From Gammaproteobacteria bacterium (GTDB taxonomy: Bacteria; Pseudomonadota; Gammaproteobacteria; Enterobacterales; Psychrobiaceae): 6,655 nucleotides of DNA. The position numbers were made by a program, and so were the translations under genes. Positions 1 to 6,655 of this stretch are shown piece after piece (the stretch's first letter is position 1; each line of letters begins with the position of its first letter). The DNA is taken from contig JABSRS010000197.1 of the NCBI GenBank assembly GCA_013214885.1, positions 1 to 6,655 on the forward strand, read 5' to 3'. Below the pieces are notes generated by a model. That model had not been told where the DNA came from, did no database searches, and was given only the letters and a program-made list of their open reading frames with translations.

Positions 1-915
1 AGCCATGCAGAAGCAACATTACGACCAATAGCCGACCGTTACCGCGAATTTGGTTGGAAGTCAGTGATAGGGACGTCTGGAGCGATTAAATCGATTAGTG
101 TGGCTATGACTGAGTTGTATGGCGACCCAAAGATCACCAGCAAACGCTTAACCCGATTTAAGAAGCAGCTGATTAATTGGGGGCATTGCAATAATATCCC
201 GCTGCAATCAATAGACCGCCGCCGTTTAACCATGCTCGCTGGTGGCGTTGCCATTGTCAGTGGTTGTTTTAATATCCTAAATATTAAACAAATGACCTTT
301 AGTGCGGGCGCGCTCAGGGAGGGGGTGCTATTTGGTTTGAGTGATTCGCGACAAGATATCGATATTAGGCAGCGTACGGTCAATAATTTGATTAAGTTAC
401 ACTTAATTGACTCGGCGTTTAGTCAACGGGTGATGTTGCAACTACAGCAGTTTAATCAACAATTACAACGGGGTCAGCAGTTGTTATCGGATCAAGAATT
501 AATGCTGTTAAGATGGGGGGCGCAATTACACGAGATTGGTATTTCGATCAATTCTAAAAAACGTCAACATCATGGCAAATACATTCTTGATCATAGTGAA
601 ATGCTTGGCTTTAGCGATCAAGAACAACAGGTTTTGTCTTTTTTAGTCGGTAATCATCGCGGTAAAATAGCGAAGAAAATTCCTGATAGCGAGGTTAACT
701 TGTTGCGATTAGTGCAATTGTTGCGACTGGCTATTATCTTTACTCATGGCCGTATTGAGGTGCTACCACATCAACTAAAGATCGAATATCGTGATGCTGA
801 ACTTTTGATCACCCCTAATCACACCATGCGTCAACAATCAGAATTAATGGCATTAATTGAACAAGAGATCGATATCACTGAGGCTTCAAGTTCGCTGGTG
901 TTAATACCTGCTTAA
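1..915 (+). CDS. ppx: Exopolyphosphatase, Ppx/GppA family, C-terminal part (5' end outside window)
   Basis: The reading frame is open from the first base, so the gene starts upstream; 304 residues remain, against about 500 for full-length E. coli Ppx and GppA. Family role: Ppx removes terminal phosphates from polyphosphate, and the paralogue GppA also hydrolyses pppGpp; both are cytoplasmic. Seen here: GTSGAIKSI (residues 24-32 of this fragment), matching the conserved G(S/T)SGT(I/V) segment of the second actin-like ATPase subdomain; then ALREGVL (104-110), typical of the end of that domain. The all-helical HD-like C-terminal domain follows, with LLRWGAQLHEIG at about 169-180 and HHGKYILDH just after. 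This run resembles E. coli Ppx (LHEVGLNIN, HSAYIL) more than GppA, hence the symbol, but GppA cannot be excluded without the N-terminal half. The gene ends 12 bp before a shared terminator and converges with the ABC-F gene. No frameshift or internal stop is seen. Confidence 0.85.
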   Translation, partial: SHAEATLRPIADRYREFGWKSVIGTSGAIKSISVAMTELYGDPKITSKRLTRFKKQLINWGHCNNIPLQSIDRRRLTMLAGGVAIVSGCFNILNIKQMTFSAGALREGVLFGLSDSRQDIDIRQRTVNNLIKLHLIDSAFSQRVMLQLQQFNQQLQRGQQLLSDQELMLLRWGAQLHEIGISINSKKRQHHGKYILDHSEMLGFSDQEQQVLSFLVGNHRGKIAKKIPDSEVNLLRLVQLLRLAIIFTHGRIEVLPHQLKIEYRDAELLITPNHTMRQQSELMALIEQEIDITEASSSLVLIPA

Positions 916-926
916 AGGTTTTGATC

Positions 927-954
927 AAAAAAGCTACCCTAGGGTAGCTTTTTT
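927..954. terminator. Bidirectional rho-independent terminator, perfect palindrome
   Basis: The 28 bases form a perfect palindrome. Each arm is six A, then GCTACCCT, and the mirror arm ends in six T. Read on either strand it gives a stable stem followed by a T-run, so it can end both the exopolyphosphatase transcript (stop 12 bp before it on the + strand) and the ABC-F transcript (stop 16 bp before it on the - strand). The assignment to both genes is inferred from position and symmetry. Confidence 0.92.
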
Positions 955-970
955 ATTTCAATTAAGTGCG

Positions 971-2575
971 TTAGGCAACACTTAAGGCCAGTTCTCGGCT
1001 GGCTAAGTACTCATCGTAGGTACCTTTGAAATTATGGATTTCTTGATCTTTAATCTCGATAATTCCAGTGGCCAGTGATGAAACGAATTCACGATCGTGG
1101 CTAACAAAGATTAAGGTACCATCGTAAGCTTTAAGCGCGGTGTTTAACGACTCAATAGCTTCCATATCCATGTGGTTAGTTGGTTCGTCCATGATTAGTA
1201 CGTTGACATCTTGCATCATTAACTTGCCGAACAGCAGACGGTTTTTCTCACCACCAGAACAATTTTTAGCAACTTTGTTGGCGTCGTCATCGGTAAATAA
1301 CAAGCGACCTAACAAACCACGAACTATTAAATCGTTATGCTTAGGCGTGCGCCATTGTGACATCCAGTCAAAAATAGTTAAGTCGTTTTCAAATTCAGAC
1401 GTGCTATCTTGAGGACAATAACCGATGCTCGCATTTTCTGACCACTTAACCGTGCCGTTATTAGCCGTTAGTTCATCAATTAAACAGCGGATGAAGGTTG
1501 TTTTACCAACACCGTTTTCACCGATAATAGCAAGTTTAGCACCTGCTTCTAGAATTAGGTTGCCATCATTGAACAAGGTTTCAGTGTCAAAACCATGACC
1601 TAGGTCTTCTAAGACAAGGGCTTGACGATGCAGCACCTTGTGTTGTTTAAAGTTAAGCGAAGGCGACATCCGGCTTGATGATTTAACTTCATCAAGTTTA
1701 ATCTTATCCATTTTCTTAGCGCGCGAGCTGGCTTGTTTCGCTTTCGATGCATTAGCACCAAAACGGTTAACAAAGGCTTGTAACTCGTCGATTTCTTCGC
1801 TTTTCTTGGCATTTTCAGCAAGAAGCTGCTCTCTGATCAGACCTGAAGCGGCCAGGAAGTATTCATAGTTACCTGGGTAAACACGTAATTCACCGTAGTC
1901 GATATCAGCCATATGAGTACAAACAGAGTTTAAGAAATGGCGATCGTGCGAGATAATAATCATGGTCGCTTTACGCTGGTTAAGCGCATCGGCTAGCCAG
2001 TTAATGGTATGAATATCCAAGTTGTTGGTTGGCTCATCCAATAATAGGATTTCTGGGTTAGCAAATAACGCTTGGGCTAATAACACCCGAACTTTCCAAC
2101 CTGGAGCAACTTGCTTCATTAAGCCGAAGTGAAATTCTTCTTCAATCCCAGCTTCAATCAGGATATCACCAGCACGACTTTCGGCGGTGTAACCATCCAT
2201 TTCTGCGAATTCACTTTCTAAGTGAGCAACACGCATGCCGTCTTCTTCCGACATTTCAGCCATTGCATAAATGCGGTCACGTTCTTCTTTGATTTTCCAC
2301 AGCGCGACATCACCCATAATAACGGTATCGACTACAGTGTATTCTTCAAATGCAAACTGATCTTGACTTAGCGTACCGACTTTAAAACCTGGTGTTAATG
2401 ACACATTACCAGATGTTGGGACTAGTTCGCCGCTTAGGATTTTCATGAAAGTTGACTTACCACAGCCATTTGCGCCAATGAGACCATAGCGATTGCCGTG
2501 ACCAAATTGTGCCGAGATGTTTTCAAATAATGGCTCAGCGCCGAATTGCATGGTGATGTTTGCGGTAGATATCAA
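971..2575 (-). CDS. ybiT: ABC-F family ATPase, YbiT type (ribosome-associated)
   Basis: This is a soluble protein of 534 residues with two ABC ATPase domains and no membrane segments, the build of ABC-F proteins, which bind the ribosomal E site and act on translation rather than transport. From memory it matches E. coli YbiT (about 530 residues) almost throughout: NITMQFG at the N-terminus, [24 protein letters not shown] and [18 protein letters not shown]. Domain 1: Walker A 34-42 (GANGCGKST), Walker B 176-181 with catalytic E181, switch H210. A charged helical linker spans about 240-312. Domain 2: Walker A 352-360 (GENGVGKTT), signature SGGEK from 440, Walker B 459-464 with E464, switch H493. 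Domain 1 lacks an LSGGQ signature and has APGWK near 157-161, as YbiT does. Start choice: TTG at 2575-2573 has AGGA eight bases upstream and aligns with the E. coli N-terminus. The upstream in-frame GTG at 2593 would add six residues but has no good ribosome binding site. Confidence 0.93.
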   Translation of the reverse strand: MISTANITMQFGAEPLFENISAQFGHGNRYGLIGANGCGKSTFMKILSGELVPTSGNVSLTPGFKVGTLSQDQFAFEEYTVVDTVIMGDVALWKIKEERDRIYAMAEMSEEDGMRVAHLESEFAEMDGYTAESRAGDILIEAGIEEEFHFGLMKQVAPGWKVRVLLAQALFANPEILLLDEPTNNLDIHTINWLADALNQRKATMIIISHDRHFLNSVCTHMADIDYGELRVYPGNYEYFLAASGLIREQLLAENAKKSEEIDELQAFVNRFGANASKAKQASSRAKKMDKIKLDEVKSSSRMSPSLNFKQHKVLHRQALVLEDLGHGFDTETLFNDGNLILEAGAKLAIIGENGVGKTTFIRCLIDELTANNGTVKWSENASIGYCPQDSTSEFENDLTIFDWMSQWRTPKHNDLIVRGLLGRLLFTDDDANKVAKNCSGGEKNRLLFGKLMMQDVNVLIMDEPTNHMDMEAIESLNTALKAYDGTLIFVSHDREFVSSLATGIIEIKDQEIHNFKGTYDEYLASRELALSVA

Positions 2576-2583
2576 AGAAATAT

Positions 2584-2587
2584 TCCT
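2584..2587 (-). promoter_or_regulatory. Ribosome binding site that decides the TTG start of the ABC-F gene
   Basis: On the - strand this reads AGGA, within CTAGGAAT, eight bases before the TTG at 2575. The alternative GTG at 2593 lies upstream of this site and is preceded by GAAACTGCCAA, which has no Shine-Dalgarno match. This favours the TTG start. Confidence 0.65.
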
Positions 2588-2644
2588 AGGCACTTGGCAG
2601 TTTCAGCCGTTGGCAGCAGTTATTGAGGCAAAATTAAGAGCGGC

Positions 2645-2673
2645 ACTATAATGATTTTGAGCCTCGGTGTCGA
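2645..2673 (-). promoter_or_regulatory. Predicted sigma70 promoter of the ABC-F gene
   Basis: Reading the - strand, a -35 box TCGACA (2673-2668, five of six matches to TTGACA) is followed by a 17-base spacer and a -10 box TATAGT (2650-2645, five of six matches to TATAAT). Transcription would start near 2638, giving a leader of about 60 bases before the TTG start. The spacing and both boxes are seen directly; activity is inferred. Confidence 0.65.
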
Positions 2674-2925
2674 GTGATAACACTTAAAAATTAGACAACA
2701 ATCGAAATTAACCACCGAGTTGTGTTGTTGGTACACAATTAAAAATGAAAGTTTGGACCCAATTAATTGCGTTCGTTGTTCCTTGGCACGGTCCTCTGTT
2801 AATGATTAATGTAGTTGACGGATGTTAAGGCACTGGCCGACTTAGCACTGTTAACATCATCACCAGAAAGAATGAAAACTGTCAAACAACCAATAACCAA
2901 GCGGGTTAGGACATCTCTAGTCAGC

Positions 2926-2962
2926 ATTGCTAATGCCATGAGTGAAACCAAGTATTAGCAAT
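2926..2962 (+). promoter_or_regulatory. Leader stem-loop immediately before the ribosome binding site of the GGDEF-EAL gene
   Basis: ATTGCTAAT (2926-2934) is the exact reverse complement of ATTAGCAAT (2954-2962). In RNA the stem can grow to 11 pairs through a G-U and a C-G pair, leaving a loop of 15 bases. The 3' arm ends two bases before AAGGAA (2965-2970), the likely Shine-Dalgarno. The structure encloses the upstream in-frame GTG (2942), which argues for the downstream ATG at 2984. A role in translation control, or as a DNA operator, is inference. Confidence 0.5.
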
Positions 2963-2983
2963 ACAAGGAAAGTGAAATTGCAT

Positions 2984-5900
2984 ATGACAAAGCCTCTTAA
3001 TTTCTACCATATTCTGTCAGAATATTTTTATCATCTTAAGATTCGAACGAAATTGACAATTTTTTTAATGATCCCTCTCGCGACGATGTTATTTATCGGC
3101 GGGGTTCAAGTCTATTCTTTCTGTCAAGATTTGATTGAGGCTAGGCAAATTAAGCTATCGGTAGCCACATCGCTGCAGTTAGATGAGATTGTCCATGAAA
3201 TACAAAAGGAAAGGGGATTAACCGCTGGTTATACCGCAGGAAAAAATAAGCAACAGAAAAAAATCTTACATAAGCAGCGCGCACAAACCGATATTAAAAT
3301 TGAACAGTTCGAACAATTATCAAATAGGATTAGTGATGCGGATTGGTCACAACAAAGCCTTTCAGGTAAACAATCTATCGAACAAAATCTCACAAAAATA
3401 GCAAAAGTATTTGAGCAATTAAAAGTAACACGCGAAGCAGTGGACAACATTAACCATTTTGAATCTTTTAAATATTACTCAAAAATAAATCAAAAACTAA
3501 TCGTATTAATTCAGCAAGTTCAGACAGCATCGGGCAGTAGCAGTCATATTAGGAATAGTCACAATTATATTCGCTTACTCAGATTAAAAGAAAGTGCAGG
3601 GCAAGAGCGTGGCACAATCAATGGTGTGTTAGCTTCTGGTCAGTTAGATCTTCGCAAACTTCAACAAATAAATACCTACGCAGTGAATCAAGAACAACAG
3701 ATCCAGCATTTTTTAGTAACGGCAGAACCTGATCATAAACAAAAATTGTTAGCGCAGTTGGGCTCTCAAGTAAACCACCGGGTAATGGACGTGAGAGCCT
3801 GGTTTAAGGAAAATCTGGCCAAAGGAAATATCATCAATGACATTCAATATCTATTAGGATATAGCGGGCTAACTCATAGCTTTAAAAACTATGTGTTACG
3901 AGGCGACGACCATTACATTGAACAATTCGACATTAAAGCTAACGAAATTAGGATGAAAATTAAGGTTTTCAAGAGCCAAGCCGAATTAGAAAGGGCTGAT
4001 TTTCTAGCAATAGAATTCATAAAACGAACGGTATCAGCATTTCAAAATGCGATGTTAAAAGCGATCAAACTGCGCGAAAATAATGCCACTATTGAGCAGA
4101 TTGATAAACTTGTAAAAATAGATGACTCAGCGGCCATTATTGCTTTATCAAGATTGCGAAAAGACAGTTTCATTATTGATCCTATTTCCTGGTGGCACGT
4201 ATCTTCCAAGCGAATTTCCCTGTTTCAGCAGGTAAGCGATCGCATCAGTAAAGAAATGCTCGAACAAGCCAATGCAGGTCAACAATATGCGATTGTTAAA
4301 GTGGTTTTTGTTCTATTATTATTGTTGTTTACGTTCTTAGTGTCGGTCGGTCTCGCATCAACTTTTTTGAAGCGATTGGTTAGTGAAGTAGAAGCGATAG
4401 CTGGTGCCATGGCGGTGATGAGTAAACCCCTGGACTTTGATCAGCCAATCAAAGTCCAGGGTAGCGATGAGGTAAGTCAGATAGCAATAGCCTTCAACAA
4501 AATGTTGGTTCAGCGGCATAAGTCAGAGGGCGATTCACTGATTTATGCAACCGTATTTGAACATGCGTCTGAAGGCATAATGATTACTAACGCTCAAAAT
4601 GAAATTGAAATGATCAACCCTGCTTTCAGTGAAATCAGTGGTTACAGCCGAGACGAAGTTGTTGGCAAGTTGCCGTCCTTGTTCCAATCAGGGCGTCACG
4701 AAAAAAAGTTTTACCAAGGACTGTGGCAAGATCTGTTAGCCGATAATTCGTGGCAAGGCGAAATTTGGAATAAACGAAAAAATGGTGAAGTATATCCACA
4801 GTTTTTGACCATTAGCGTGGTCAAAGATCAAAATAATACGATTACTCAGCATATCAGCTTGTTTTCTGATATGACAAAATTCAAACAATATGAACAAGAT
4901 ATCTGGCATCAGGCCAATTTCGATGCGCTTACAGGACTTCCAAATCGCAAATTATGTCTCGGTCGCCTAAATCATGAAATTGAGATGGAACAGCGAGCAA
5001 ATGGTCATCTGGCATTGATGTTTATTGATCTCGACCGATTTAAATATGTTAATGATACCTTGGGTCATAAAAGCGGCGATGAATTATTACAAATTACCGC
5101 TAAGCGGCTAAGTGATTGTGTTCGAAAAACTGATACCGTGGCTCGGTTCGGCGGCGATGAATTTGTGATAATTTTGCCAAATATCCAAAATAGCTGTGCG
5201 ATTGAACGACTCGCAGATTCGATTATTTCGTCACTTGCCACCCCCTTTATTCTTTCAAACCAGCATGAGGCAATAGTTTCTGCCAGCATCGGAATTACCA
5301 GCTATCCAAGTGATGGTACAGATGCCACTGAACTATTGAAAAATGCCGATACGGCGATGTATCAAGCTAAAGACGATGGGCGAAATACCTTTAGATTCTT
5401 TACAAAAATGATGAATCAATTAGTCACTGAGCATATGAAACTCGAATTAGAACTGCGCAAGGCAATTGAGCGCCAGGAGTTTATACTGCATTACCAACCC
5501 GTTGTATCACTATCAACAGGGGAAGTTATTGGTGCTGAAGCACTGATTAGGTGGCAACATCCCTGTAAAGGCCTCATAAGCCCTGACAATTTTATTGGAT
5601 TAGCCGAAGAAACAGGATTGATAGAACCTATTGGCAAGTGGGTATTGCAACAGGCAATTGCTGATTTAAAACGGTGGCATCAATTGGGTTATAAACTTCA
5701 TGTTGCAGTGAATGTGTCGGGCCGTCAATGCCAACAAAACTGCCAGCCATCGATCCATGATGTTATCAAAGACATCCTTCGAGTAAATGACATCGAACCC
5801 CTGTATCTTAAAATGGAAATCACCGAGAGTTTGTTAATGGATAAAAGCCAGCAAACGATAGCGCTATTAAATTCAATCCGAAAATTAGGGGTGGATATTC

Positions 5901-6241
5901 ATATGGATGATTTTGGTACGGGTTACTCGTCACTAAGCTACTTAAAACTATTTCCGATCGATGTGTTGAAAATAGATCGCTCATTCATCAGTGGCGCGAC
6001 TGAAGACCAAATAGATGCGAGATTAGTCGAAGCCGTTATTTTAATCGGCCATAGCCTCAATTTGAAGCTAGTTGGTGAAGGGATTGAAACCATTGAGCAT
6101 CTCGAGTTTGTTAAGCAATTAGGCTGTGATTATGGCCAGGGGTATTATATTTCAAAACCGCTAGAATTAGCTAGTTTCATTGATTTTATAACAAGAGAAA
6201 ACTCATTTCATCAAGCGAGTTTATTGACCAGTTCGACCTAA
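2984..6241 (+). CDS. Membrane c-di-GMP protein: NIT-like sensor, HAMP, PAS, GGDEF and EAL (bifunctional cyclase/phosphodiesterase)
   Basis: Predicted inner-membrane receptor of 1085 residues that makes and breaks c-di-GMP. One membrane segment lies at about 24-46 and a second at about 436-460, bracketing some 390 periplasmic residues. The sensor shows NIT-type hallmarks: EIQKERGLTAGY (72-83), KESAGQERG (202-210) and DPISWWHVSSKRI near 399-411. HAMP follows at about 461-512 (GSDEVSQIAIAFNKM), then PAS at about 519-635. GGDEF is at about 642-806, with metal residue D682, N690 and D699, an exact GGDEF at 723-727, and the inhibitory-site RxxD at 714-717. EAL spans about 816-1066: EAL 852-854, N910, E945, D975/D976, K996, D998, E1032/E1035 and Q1052, with DDFGTGYSSL intact. 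Both active sites therefore look competent; which activity dominates is unknown. Start: ATG at 2984, with AAGGAA 13 bases upstream. In-frame GTG 2942 (adds 14 residues) and TTG 2978 are alternatives. It appears monocistronic. Confidence 0.9.
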   Translation: MTKPLNFYHILSEYFYHLKIRTKLTIFLMIPLATMLFIGGVQVYSFCQDLIEARQIKLSVATSLQLDEIVHEIQKERGLTAGYTAGKNKQQKKILHKQRAQTDIKIEQFEQLSNRISDADWSQQSLSGKQSIEQNLTKIAKVFEQLKVTREAVDNINHFESFKYYSKINQKLIVLIQQVQTASGSSSHIRNSHNYIRLLRLKESAGQERGTINGVLASGQLDLRKLQQINTYAVNQEQQIQHFLVTAEPDHKQKLLAQLGSQVNHRVMDVRAWFKENLAKGNIINDIQYLLGYSGLTHSFKNYVLRGDDHYIEQFDIKANEIRMKIKVFKSQAELERADFLAIEFIKRTVSAFQNAMLKAIKLRENNATIEQIDKLVKIDDSAAIIALSRLRKDSFIIDPISWWHVSSKRISLFQQVSDRISKEMLEQANAGQQYAIVKVVFVLLLLLFTFLVSVGLASTFLKRLVSEVEAIAGAMAVMSKPLDFDQPIKVQGSDEVSQIAIAFNKMLVQRHKSEGDSLIYATVFEHASEGIMITNAQNEIEMINPAFSEISGYSRDEVVGKLPSLFQSGRHEKKFYQGLWQDLLADNSWQGEIWNKRKNGEVYPQFLTISVVKDQNNTITQHISLFSDMTKFKQYEQDIWHQANFDALTGLPNRKLCLGRLNHEIEMEQRANGHLALMFIDLDRFKYVNDTLGHKSGDELLQITAKRLSDCVRKTDTVARFGGDEFVIILPNIQNSCAIERLADSIISSLATPFILSNQHEAIVSASIGITSYPSDGTDATELLKNADTAMYQAKDDGRNTFRFFTKMMNQLVTEHMKLELELRKAIERQEFILHYQPVVSLSTGEVIGAEALIRWQHPCKGLISPDNFIGLAEETGLIEPIGKWVLQQAIADLKRWHQLGYKLHVAVNVSGRQCQQNCQPSIHDVIKDILRVNDIEPLYLKMEITESLLMDKSQQTIALLNSIRKLGVDIHMDDFGTGYSSLSYLKLFPIDVLKIDRSFISGATEDQIDARLVEAVILIGHSLNLKLVGEGIETIEHLEFVKQLGCDYGQGYYISKPLELASFIDFITRENSFHQASLLTSST
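4428..4461. repeat. Perfect 14-bp inverted repeat with 6-base loop inside the HAMP coding region
   Basis: The left arm CCCTGGACTTTGAT (4428-4441) and right arm ATCAAAGTCCAGGG (4448-4461) are exact reverse complements around the loop CAGCCA. It lies in frame in the GGDEF-EAL gene, over residues P482-G493, in the connector between the two HAMP helices. No T-run follows on either strand, so it is not a standard terminator. The function is unknown; mRNA folding or a protein binding site are possibilities. Confidence 0.85.
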
Positions 6242-6259
6242 GTTTTCGTGCCCATTAAT

Positions 6260-6298
6260 TGAGTTAACACCCGAGCACTAGGCTCTGGCGTTAACTCA
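6260..6298. terminator. Terminator-like hairpin between convergent genes, no T-tract
   Basis: TGAGTTAAC (6260-6268) pairs perfectly with GTTAACTCA (6290-6298). Inside, CCGAGC (6271-6276) pairs with GCTCTGG (6282-6288) with a single T bulged, leaving the loop ACTAG. The hairpin sits between the stop of the GGDEF-EAL gene (18 bp away) and the stop of the receptor gene (8 bp away). Neither flank has a T-run, so it would be an imperfect intrinsic terminator, or a 3' end stabiliser for either transcript. Confidence 0.5.
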
Positions 6299-6306
6299 TT
6301 CACTTG

Positions 6307-6655
6307 CTAGAAGCGATAGCTCGCTTTAATGTAATATTCACGACCCGCTAGTGAAAACGGAAAACTGGTCCAGCCATATTTGAACCCCATATCGGAATAC
6401 TTATATTTAACATCGCCATCGACCGCAAAGACACTTTCTTCTCCCCATTCATCAGGCTTCTGATCTAGCAGGTTCAGGATCCCAGCACTGATTCTTAGTG
6501 CCTCTGAAACCTCATAGAAACCACTCAAATCGACGGTGCTTTTTGCCCCCCAGGTTTTCTTTTGTGAGCCATAGGCGGCAGAGCTTACTTCTCCAAAATA
6601 GTTAACGCGTGCAGTTACGCTGTATTTATCTACTGAATATGTCGCCCCCAATACC
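6307..6655 (-). CDS. TonB-dependent outer-membrane receptor, C-terminal end (5' end outside window)
   Basis: The frame is open to the right edge on the - strand; about 115 residues remain, ending at TAG (6309-6307). Full-length family members usually have about 600-1000 residues, so most of the barrel and the plug lie outside. Seen here: alternating polar and aromatic strands (YSVTARVNYFGE, DLSGFYEVSEALRISAG), the motif AGILNLLDQKPDEW, which is the usual N(L/I)(L/F)D(Q/K)KP turn of the last barrel strands, and the C-terminus GREYYIKASYRF. That final strand ends in phenylalanine, the signal for insertion by the BAM machinery. The protein would take up a scarce ligand such as an iron chelate, vitamin, peptide or glycan using TonB energy; the substrate cannot be read from this end. 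Another outer-membrane barrel is possible but less likely. It converges with the GGDEF-EAL gene, with a hairpin between them. Confidence 0.85.
   Translation of the reverse strand, partial: VLGATYSVDKYSVTARVNYFGEVSSAAYGSQKKTWGAKSTVDLSGFYEVSEALRISAGILNLLDQKPDEWGEESVFAVDGDVKYKYSDMGFKYGWTSFPFSLAGREYYIKASYRF

Larger units (their letters stand above)
2594..2983. other. Divergent intergenic region between ybiT and the GGDEF-EAL gene
   Basis: No convincing gene lies in this gap of about 390 bp. It holds the ABC-F promoter on the - strand. For the + strand gene I find no clear sigma70 promoter. TTGACG at 2815-2820 lacks a -10 box at usable spacing, and TTGGCA at 2783-2788 is followed only by weak AT-rich candidates. 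Small dyads are present: TTGTGT/ACACAA (2720-2725 and 2733-2738), the odd palindrome TTAAT-G-ATTAA (2799-2809), GATGTTAA/TTAACATC (2821-2828 and 2851-2858), and ATTGCTAAT/ATTAGCAAT (2926-2934 and 2954-2962). Any of these could be an operator or RNA structure; none matches a site I can name. No c-di-GMP riboswitch motif was recognised. Confidence 0.6.

Noticed and set aside
355..366. Short palindrome ATATCGATAT in the exopolyphosphatase gene
   Set aside because: Ten bases of AT-rich symmetry are expected by chance and it lies in coding sequence.
39..383. Open frame of 114 codons on the - strand across the exopolyphosphatase gene
   Set aside because: It is antisense to a well-recognised gene, shows no family resemblance and has low-complexity composition; a shadow frame.
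1140..1868. Open frames on the + strand, and one of 70 codons on the - strand, inside the ybiT gene
   Set aside because: They overlap conserved ATPase motifs in the true frame and resemble no known protein.
2783..2799. TTGGCACG resembling the -24 box of a sigma54 promoter upstream of the GGDEF-EAL gene
   Set aside because: The required GC at -12 is absent (TG at the right spacing), so only half of the consensus is present.
2938..2958. Six-codon upstream ORF (ATG to TAG) in the leader
   Set aside because: It has no ribosome binding site and lies in the loop and 3' arm of the stem-loop; too short to support.
2860..2983. Possible c-di-GMP riboswitch in the leader of the c-di-GMP gene
   Set aside because: None of the conserved core segments of the GEMM-I class could be found; only a simple stem-loop is seen.
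3229..5289. Antisense open frames inside the GGDEF-EAL gene (3229-3450 and 5065-5289)
   Set aside because: They are opposite conserved NIT and GGDEF coding sequence and have no family features.

Overview
This window looks like an ordinary chromosomal segment of a marine-type gammaproteobacterium. The order Alteromonadales, in a Shewanella-like neighbourhood, is my best guess. The guess rests on the moderately AT-rich base composition by eye, an ABC-F protein very close to enterobacterial YbiT, a Ppx-type exopolyphosphatase with the gammaproteobacterial C-terminal domain, and a large membrane-bound c-di-GMP protein next to a TonB-dependent receptor. I see no IS element, CRISPR array, tRNA, rRNA, phage gene or toxin-antitoxin pair.

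Layout. (1) Positions 1-915, + strand: the C-terminal 304 residues of an exopolyphosphatase (Ppx/GppA family), cut by the left edge. (2) Positions 927-954: a perfect palindrome that serves as a shared terminator for two convergent genes. (3) Positions 971-2575, - strand: a ybiT-like ABC-F ATPase, probably starting at a TTG codon, with a recognisable sigma70 promoter at 2645-2673. (4) Positions 2576-2983: a divergent gap of about 400 bp with that promoter, several small dyads, and a stem-loop just before the ribosome binding site of the next gene. (5) Positions 2984-6241, + strand: a 1085-residue membrane protein with a long periplasmic NIT-like sensor, HAMP, PAS, GGDEF and EAL domains. Its diguanylate cyclase and phosphodiesterase motifs are both intact. 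(6) Positions 6260-6298: a long hairpin without a T-tract between convergent genes. (7) Positions 6307-6655, - strand: the C-terminal end of a TonB-dependent outer-membrane receptor, cut by the right edge.

The genes appear to be independent transcription units. Neighbours alternate in orientation and are separated by terminators or promoters, so no operon or multi-gene system is supported. Themes are polyphosphate/ppGpp metabolism, ribosome-associated ABC-F function, c-di-GMP signalling and outer-membrane uptake.

I did not find an undescribed system. The observations most worth a second look are a perfect 14-bp inverted repeat inside the HAMP coding region of the c-di-GMP gene (4428-4461), an 11-bp RNA stem next to that gene's Shine-Dalgarno, and the composite build of its sensor domain.
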